A DNA stretch of 64,000 nucleotides, taken from NCBI RefSeq assembly GCF_000829375.1, contig NZ_AP014624.1:248001-312000 (forward strand). The letters run 5' to 3'. Below the pieces are notes generated by a model. That model worked only from the letters and a program-made list of their open reading frames with translations, did no database searches and was not told the DNA's origin. The position numbers were made by a program, and so were the translations under genes. Every line of letters starts with the position of its first letter. Position 1 is the first letter of the stretch. Source of the stretch: Chryseobacterium sp. StRB126. GTDB taxonomy: Bacteria > Bacteroidota > Bacteroidia > Flavobacteriales > Weeksellaceae. Of the stretch, positions 59,572 to 64,000 are shown in pieces.

Positions 59572-61410
59572 ATGAATGAGTATAAAAAAATTCTGAGGTT
59601 CGCAAGGCCCCATCAAAAATATATCTACGGAAGTTTATTTTTCAACATTCTGTATTCTTTATTTCAGATTGCTTCCTTAGGGACTATTTTACCGGTTTTA
59701 GGAATGCTTTTCGGTACTATCGCATCAGAAAAACAAGAAACAGAACCTGTTTATTCCGGTGAGATCATAGATTTATTCTCCTATGCAAAAGAATATTCCA
59801 CTTACTATATACAATCTTTAGTTGTTGAACATGGTTCTCTGAAAGTTCTTGCCTGGTTGTGTATCATTACAGCCTTTATGTTCCTTTTAAGAAATGTTTT
59901 CAGATATTTAGGAGCATTACTTTTGATTAATTACCGTGTAGGTGTTACCAAAGATCTACGTGGTGCAATGTATAGAAAAATACTATCATTACCTGTTTCA
60001 TTTTTTACAGAAAGCAGAAAAGGAGATATGATGTCCCGTATGTCTAATGATGTGGGAGAAGTTGAAGGAAACATTCTAGGTAGCTTAGTTGAGCTAATCA
60101 ATGCTCCTTTTATGTTGATCAGTACTTTGATCTCTTTATTTATTGTAAGCCCAGAAATGACTCTTTTCTCTTTACTGGTACTTCCTGTAATGGGAACAAT
60201 GATCGCCCTGATCGGGAAAAGTCTTAAAAAAGACTCTCATGAAGCACAGCACGAATTGGGAACTATTTTCTCTATTGTAGATGAAACACTGAAATCTTCA
60301 AAAGTTATTAAGATATTCAATGCTGAGAAGATCATGGATACCCGTTTTATGCAATCTATGGGAAGATGGATTTCAAGCTCAATGAGTTTGGGAAGAAAGA
60401 AAGAATTAGCATCGCCAATGAGTGAATTTCTAGGTTCTATTACCTTCTTGATTATTGCATGGTATGGAGGAAAACAAATTATTGTTGACCAAAGTTTATC
60501 CCCTGCAGGTTTTCTGGTTTTCTTAGGAATGTTCTTCCAGATCTTACCTCCGGCAAAAACCTTATCAACATCCATTTCCAATGTACAGAAAGGAGAAGCT
60601 TCTTTAAAAAGAGTATTGGAAATTCTTGACGCAGATGTAAAAATTGAAGAGATAGCTGAGCCGGTTTCTATTTCAACCCTTAACAGAAATATTGAATTCA
60701 AAAATATTGGATTCTATTATGATAAAGCCAATCTGATTCTTAAAAATTTTGATTTAACAATTCCGAAAGGAAAAACCGTTGCTTTGGTAGGGCAAAGTGG
60801 AAGTGGAAAAACAACCATTGCCAACCTTTTAGCAAGATTCTATGATGTTTCTGAAGGACAAATTCTTATTGATGGTGTAGATATCAAACATTTGAAATTA
60901 CAGGAATACCGCCAGCTTCTGGGAATGGTAACTCAGGAATCTGTATTGTTTAACGACTCTGTTTACAATAATATCCTGATGGGTAAACCTGATGCTACCA
61001 GGGAAGAAGTGGTTGCAGCAGCGAAAATCGCTAATGCGGATGCATTCATTACGGGGCTTTCTGAAGGTTATGACACCAATATCGGAGATGACGGAAATAA
61101 ACTTTCCGGAGGTCAGAAACAAAGGGTTTCCATTGCAAGAGCTGTATTGAAAAATCCACCGATTATGATTCTGGATGAAGCCACTTCAGCGTTAGATACA
61201 GAGTCTGAAAGATTTGTACAGGACGCTTTGGAAAAAATGATGGAAAACAGAACTTCCCTTGTGATTGCCCATAGACTTTCAACGATCCAAAAAGCAGACT
61301 GGATTGTAGTCATGGAAAAAGGAACTATTGTAGAACAAGGAACCCATCATGACCTTATTGCTAAAAAAGGTATGTACAACAAACTGGTTGAACTTCAAAA
61401 CTTTGACTAA
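59572..61410 (+). CDS. MsbA-like ABC exporter, fused permease and ATPase
   Basis: A 612-residue half-transporter that works as a homodimer. Residues about 15-330 hold six helices (type IV/exporter ABC fold) with an extra extracytoplasmic insert between helices 1 and 2 (ASEKQETEPVYSGEIIDLFSYAKEY). The nucleotide-binding domain from about 365 has Walker A VGQSGSGKTT, Q-loop VTQES, signature LSGGQKQR, Walker B IMILDEATSALD, and H-loop IAHRLS. The family flips lipids, including lipid A core in MsbA. Position near psd/cdsA fits a lipid role, but the lipid is not certain. DUF1801 follows after 21 nt. Confidence 0.92.
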   Translation: MNEYKKILRFARPHQKYIYGSLFFNILYSLFQIASLGTILPVLGMLFGTIASEKQETEPVYSGEIIDLFSYAKEYSTYYIQSLVVEHGSLKVLAWLCIITAFMFLLRNVFRYLGALLLINYRVGVTKDLRGAMYRKILSLPVSFFTESRKGDMMSRMSNDVGEVEGNILGSLVELINAPFMLISTLISLFIVSPEMTLFSLLVLPVMGTMIALIGKSLKKDSHEAQHELGTIFSIVDETLKSSKVIKIFNAEKIMDTRFMQSMGRWISSSMSLGRKKELASPMSEFLGSITFLIIAWYGGKQIIVDQSLSPAGFLVFLGMFFQILPPAKTLSTSISNVQKGEASLKRVLEILDADVKIEEIAEPVSISTLNRNIEFKNIGFYYDKANLILKNFDLTIPKGKTVALVGQSGSGKTTIANLLARFYDVSEGQILIDGVDIKHLKLQEYRQLLGMVTQESVLFNDSVYNNILMGKPDATREEVVAAAKIANADAFITGLSEGYDTNIGDDGNKLSGGQKQRVSIARAVLKNPPIMILDEATSALDTESERFVQDALEKMMENRTSLVIAHRLSTIQKADWIVVMEKGTIVEQGTHHDLIAKKGMYNKLVELQNFD

Positions 61411-61431
61411 TATTTTTAAATCAAAATAAAA

Positions 61432-61782
61432 ATGAATCCTATACAAGAGTATTTCTACAGAATCGAAGAGCCTGAAAGAAGTACTCTTCTTTTTTTACGG
61501 GAAACCATTCTGGCTTCCGACCCTGAAAATATTACAGAAACTTTCAGTTTCGGGCTTCCGTTCATCAAATACAAAAAGAAAATGCTGTGCTATTTTTATT
61601 ACAGCAAAAAATATAAAAAACACTACCTCAGTTTTTATCATGGCGATAAACTGGATTATCCGGAACTGACACAGGATGGAAGGAAAAAGTTTAAGATTCT
61701 TTTAATTGATGTGGAAGAAGATTTGCCAATAGAATTCATATTGAGCTTACTGGATGAGATAAAACAATATATTAAGGCCTAA
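61432..61782 (+). CDS. DUF1801 (YdhG-like) domain protein
   Basis: A 116-residue cytoplasmic protein. The pattern is MNPIQEYFYRIEEPERSTLLFLRETIL, ENITETFSFGLPFIKYKKKMLCYFYY, YLSFYHGDKLDYPELTQDGRKKFKILLIDVEEDLP, and a C-terminal helix. This matches the DUF1801 fold, with the central F-G-P-x-Y segment. Function unknown. Probably in one transcript with the ABC exporter. Confidence 0.82.
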   Translation: MNPIQEYFYRIEEPERSTLLFLRETILASDPENITETFSFGLPFIKYKKKMLCYFYYSKKYKKHYLSFYHGDKLDYPELTQDGRKKFKILLIDVEEDLPIEFILSLLDEIKQYIKA

Positions 61783-61824
61783 GTGATAAGGAAATAACCT
61801 TCAATTAAAACAGGATAAAAGATG

Positions 61825-61855
61825 AAACCCGGGGATTTATCCTCGGGTTTTTATT
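61825..61855 (+). terminator. Terminator after the ABC/DUF1801 operon
   Basis: Stem AACCCGGGGA/TCCTCGGGTT (one mismatch), 4-nt loop, T5. Confidence 0.85.
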
Positions 61856-61905
61856 TGTGGTATTCGTGTAAATGTATTTGTGCATGTTGTGCTTAAAAAC
61901 AAAAA

Positions 61906-61931
61906 AAGACCATTCTTTTCAGAACAGTCTT
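61906..61931 (-). terminator. Probable terminator after psd
   Basis: Interrupted stem AAGAC..TTCT/AGAA..GTCTT; strong T-run on the minus strand to its left. Confidence 0.6.
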
Positions 61932-61950
61932 ATATATGATGATAAAAATC

Positions 61951-62604
61951 TTAATCTTTCAATTTAGCGATGACATCTAAACCTCCTTTGGTGATGTCTC
62001 CGATCTTACAGATGATTTCAGTATCTAAAGGCAGGAATACATCCATTCTTGACCCAAATTTGATAAACCCGAACTCATGCCCGGCTTTCGCCTGATCTCC
62101 TTCATTACAGTAGAATACGATCCTTCTGGCTACGTATCCTGCAATCTGTCTGAAAACTACTTTATGATTGGTTTCCGTTTCAACAGCTACCGTTGTTCTT
62201 TCATTCTCTGTAGAAGACTTTTCATGCCATGCTACCAGATATTTTCCCGGATGGTATTTTTTATAGATCACTTTTCCGGTTACCGGATATCTACAGATGT
62301 GTACGTTCAATGGAGACATGAAGATAGAAACCTGAATGGCCTTCCCTTTAATGAATTCATTTTCTTCCACTTCTTTGATCATTACCACTTTTCCGTCAAC
62401 CGGAGCTATCACATTCTCTCTGTGGTCAAGAATACTACGGTTTGGAACTCTGAAAAACCAGAATATAAGACCGTAAATTACCAACAAAGGTACGATGATC
62501 AACAAAGACCATATTTTAAGGAAATAGATGGCTAAAGCTCCCAATACAAAAAAAAGTACTGTTGCTACCGTAATCGTTCCTTTTGATTCTCTATGCAATT
62601 TCAT
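61951..62604 (-). CDS. psd: Phosphatidylserine decarboxylase (short, PSD-A-like form)
   Basis: A 217-residue enzyme that makes phosphatidylethanolamine. One or two N-terminal helices (VATVLFFVLGALAIYFLKIW, LLIIVPLLVIYGLIFWFF), then FFRVPNRSILDHRENVIAPVDGKVV, IFMSPLNVHICRYPVTG, KNERTTV-like ENERTTVAVET, and the self-cleavage motif FGSRMDVF, where cleavage at Gly-Ser yields the pyruvoyl group on the Ser. The short length is the form common in Bacteroidota. Four nt after cdsA: a two-step phospholipid operon. Confidence 0.93.
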   Translation of the reverse strand: MKLHRESKGTITVATVLFFVLGALAIYFLKIWSLLIIVPLLVIYGLIFWFFRVPNRSILDHRENVIAPVDGKVVMIKEVEENEFIKGKAIQVSIFMSPLNVHICRYPVTGKVIYKKYHPGKYLVAWHEKSSTENERTTVAVETETNHKVVFRQIAGYVARRIVFYCNEGDQAKAGHEFGFIKFGSRMDVFLPLDTEIICKIGDITKGGLDVIAKLKD

Positions 62605-62608
62605 GAGA

Positions 62609-63481
62609 CTAAATAAATTTTTCTAAAATAAAGTACAAATATACGACAGGAACGCAGATAATAAAACTATCCAACCTATCTAATACTCCGCCATGCCCTG
62701 GAATGATGTTTCCACTGTCCTTCACACCGAAGTTTCTCTTCAGCTGGCTTTCTACCAAATCTCCCAGTGGAGCAAAAGCTGCCACTAAAAATCCTACAAC
62801 CATCCAGTTTCCTCTGAGCTCAGGTTGATAGTGCTCTACAAAATAAGACAACACCAATGTAAGAACAACTCCTCCTATATAACCTTCCCATGTTTTTTTA
62901 GGAGAAATCTTAGGAGCCATCTTATGTTTTCCGAAGAACTTTCCAACAAGGTAAGCAAAAGTGTCACTACTCCATATCAGAATAAAAAGGAAAAGAACTT
63001 CCAGAGAAAAACTATCGCTATAACTGGAATACTTTGGTAATCCTAATGCAAAACTGAACGGTAGAGCCACGTAAATGACAGTAAAAATCAATTTTCCGCT
63101 GTCAAAGTATAATTCGTTAGGAAACTTAAATAAGGTGACTACAGCAATGCCAATTAAGGCAAGAGCTAATATCTCACTCAATCTGAAATCAAAAAAGAAA
63201 TCATGATGGAAGTATCTTTTGGAAAAAATATAAAATATAAAAATGACCAATGGATATACCACCCATTTTTCATACCCTTTTCCAAACTTCATTATTTTCA
63301 CACACTCCCATGTACCAACAATCAATAAAAGACTTATCAAACCATGATAAAGATATTGTTGCTGAATAAGGCCAGGAAGAATGCTGTTGATAAGTTGCGC
63401 CCCTAACGGAGTCGAACAAAGAATGATAATGGCTACATAAACGAGACCTGAAACGGTTCTTTGAATGAGGTTTTTGTCCAA
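62609..63481 (-). CDS. cdsA: Phosphatidate cytidylyltransferase
   Basis: A 290-residue membrane enzyme that makes CDP-diacylglycerol. About seven to eight helices; the CDS signature lies at about residues 245-271: SQLKRNFGVKDSGNIIPGHGG then VLDRLDS. WSSDTFAYLVGKFFGKHKMAPKISPKKTWEG is the second conserved block. Upstream of psd on the same strand, and downstream of a LUD-domain gene after 24 nt, so this is probably a three-gene operon; pssA is not in the window. Confidence 0.95.
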   Translation of the reverse strand: MDKNLIQRTVSGLVYVAIIILCSTPLGAQLINSILPGLIQQQYLYHGLISLLLIVGTWECVKIMKFGKGYEKWVVYPLVIFIFYIFSKRYFHHDFFFDFRLSEILALALIGIAVVTLFKFPNELYFDSGKLIFTVIYVALPFSFALGLPKYSSYSDSFSLEVLFLFILIWSSDTFAYLVGKFFGKHKMAPKISPKKTWEGYIGGVVLTLVLSYFVEHYQPELRGNWMVVGFLVAAFAPLGDLVESQLKRNFGVKDSGNIIPGHGGVLDRLDSFIICVPVVYLYFILEKFI

Positions 63482-63505
63482 AATTTAAAATTTAATAGTG
63501 GGTGC

Positions 63506-64000
63506 TTAATCTTCAAGCAGCAATAAAAACAGTTTTGTATTGGAATTCGAAGAACTGTCCATTTTATTCTGGCTTCCACTGATGGAAGTAAGGTTCTTGA
63601 TATTTCCGTTTCTTTTTATCTTCCCCATGGCATCATTCAGGTTGTTTACAATCTGTGAAACATTGGCAATGATGATAATTCTATCCGGCAGCCTTGAAGA
63701 ATGATAATGAAGAATATTATTGTGTGAAAGCATAATTCTGCCATCATATGCAATCAGATATTCACAAGTAATAAATGCAGCATCATTGGATGACTGTAAT
63801 TCTGAAGTATAAGGAGATTTCACAACGTTTAAGAAGTTCTGAAGTTCCTTATCCCAACAGAAAAGATTGTTAATACCTTCTATTTTAATAATTTGATTTA
63901 AAGTTTGTAGAGCCTCCGCTTCATCTGCACAATAATTAAAAAATCCCCCCGAATGCGTAAATAATTGCGCAAACTTATAGTCGAGATCCGCATTTTTTAG
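63506..64000 (-). CDS. LUD-domain (LutC-like) protein, C-terminal 164 residues
   Basis: The open frame runs without stop from the right edge (codons from 64000) to TAA at 63506; the gene continues outside the window. Visible blocks: FTHSGGFFNYCADEAEALQTL, INNLFCWDKELQNFL, DAAFITCEYLIAYDGRIMLS, LPDRIIIIANVSQIVNNLNDAMGKIK. These fit the LUD domain (DUF162) of LutC/YkgG-type proteins linked to lactate utilisation; in Bacteroidota a LUD protein commonly sits beside cdsA. An internal GTG at 63823 is only an apparent start. The N-terminus is not visible. Confidence 0.8.
   Translation of the reverse strand, partial: LKNADLDYKFAQLFTHSGGFFNYCADEAEALQTLNQIIKIEGINNLFCWDKELQNFLNVVKSPYTSELQSSNDAAFITCEYLIAYDGRIMLSHNNILHYHSSRLPDRIIIIANVSQIVNNLNDAMGKIKRNGNIKNLTSISGSQNKMDSSSNSNTKLFLLLLED

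Noticed and set aside
1..64000. tRNA, rRNA, insertion sequences, prophage or integrase
   Set aside because: No cloverleaf with CCA-type end, rRNA core sequence, transposase or integrase motif was seen on either strand.

Overview
This window looks like chromosome from a flavobacterium close to Chryseobacterium (Bacteroidota, Weeksellaceae). The evidence is AT-rich DNA, promoters of the Bacteroidota type (TAnnTTTG at -7), type IX secretion (T9SS) sorting domains of types A and B, flavobacterial families (exosortase XrtF with its partner, DUF6146, DUF4293, DUF5689), and a Rho factor with a long Asn/Gln/His-rich insert. I see no phage, insertion sequence, CRISPR array, rRNA or tRNA. It is mostly core genome with patches of fast-evolving surface and secreted proteins.

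Layout. 1-2.4 kb: the 5' end of a KAS III gene on the minus strand, divergent from a surface-polysaccharide operon (acyltransferase, GT4 glycosyltransferase, acyltransferase). 2.4-4.2 kb: a DUF2306 membrane protein and a membrane-bound AraC regulator. 4.6-8.0 kb: an inorganic-carbon cluster, beta-carbonic anhydrase, small secreted protein, SulP/BicA-like transporter, second beta-carbonic anhydrase. 8.2-12.6 kb: pth, a lipoprotein and three tandem secreted paralogues with a VGI-T-LDVNG head. 12.9-20.8 kb: mfd, small secreted proteins and lipoproteins, a GH3-family protein and an MFS exporter. 21.1-30.8 kb: three T9SS type B proteins, two with lectin-like N-termini, surrounding dnaB and rnhA. 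31-34.7 kb: a nitroreductase and nadB-nadC with an unknown membrane gene between them. 34.9-40.1 kb: TonB-dependent receptor, small membrane protein, asd, CDF metal exporter. 40.2-41.2 kb: the XrtF pair. 41.4-45.5 kb: a probable cell-wall recycling operon (AmgK-like kinase, RapZ C-domain, MurU-like transferase, LOG protein) containing a GxxExxY cassette. 45.5-46.0 kb: a frameshifted gene. 46.1-53.2 kb: TonB receptor and DUF5689 lipoprotein, divergent from a secreted nuclease/phosphatase and a DUF6146 lipoprotein. 53.4-55.0 kb: a T9SS vWA protein. 55.1-58.2 kb: sod, rho, DUF4293. 58.4-64 kb: M28 peptidase, MsbA-like ABC exporter, DUF1801 protein, psd, cdsA and the 3' part of a LUD-domain gene.

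The most unusual signals are: (1) a GxxExxY gene flanked by imperfect inverted repeats, apparently inserted exactly at the stop codon of the AmgK-like kinase inside a peptidoglycan-recycling operon; (2) a RapZ C-domain gene in that operon, followed by a strong intergenic hairpin; (3) five genes whose -7 box lies only 3-4 nt before the start codon, suggesting leaderless mRNAs, one of them with the -7 box inside the U-tract of the preceding terminator; (4) interleaved divergent rho/DUF4293 promoters, each with exact TTTG-N19-TAnnTTTG spacing; (5) two short unannotated ORFs behind good promoters. All function calls come from reading motifs and context; no database search was run.
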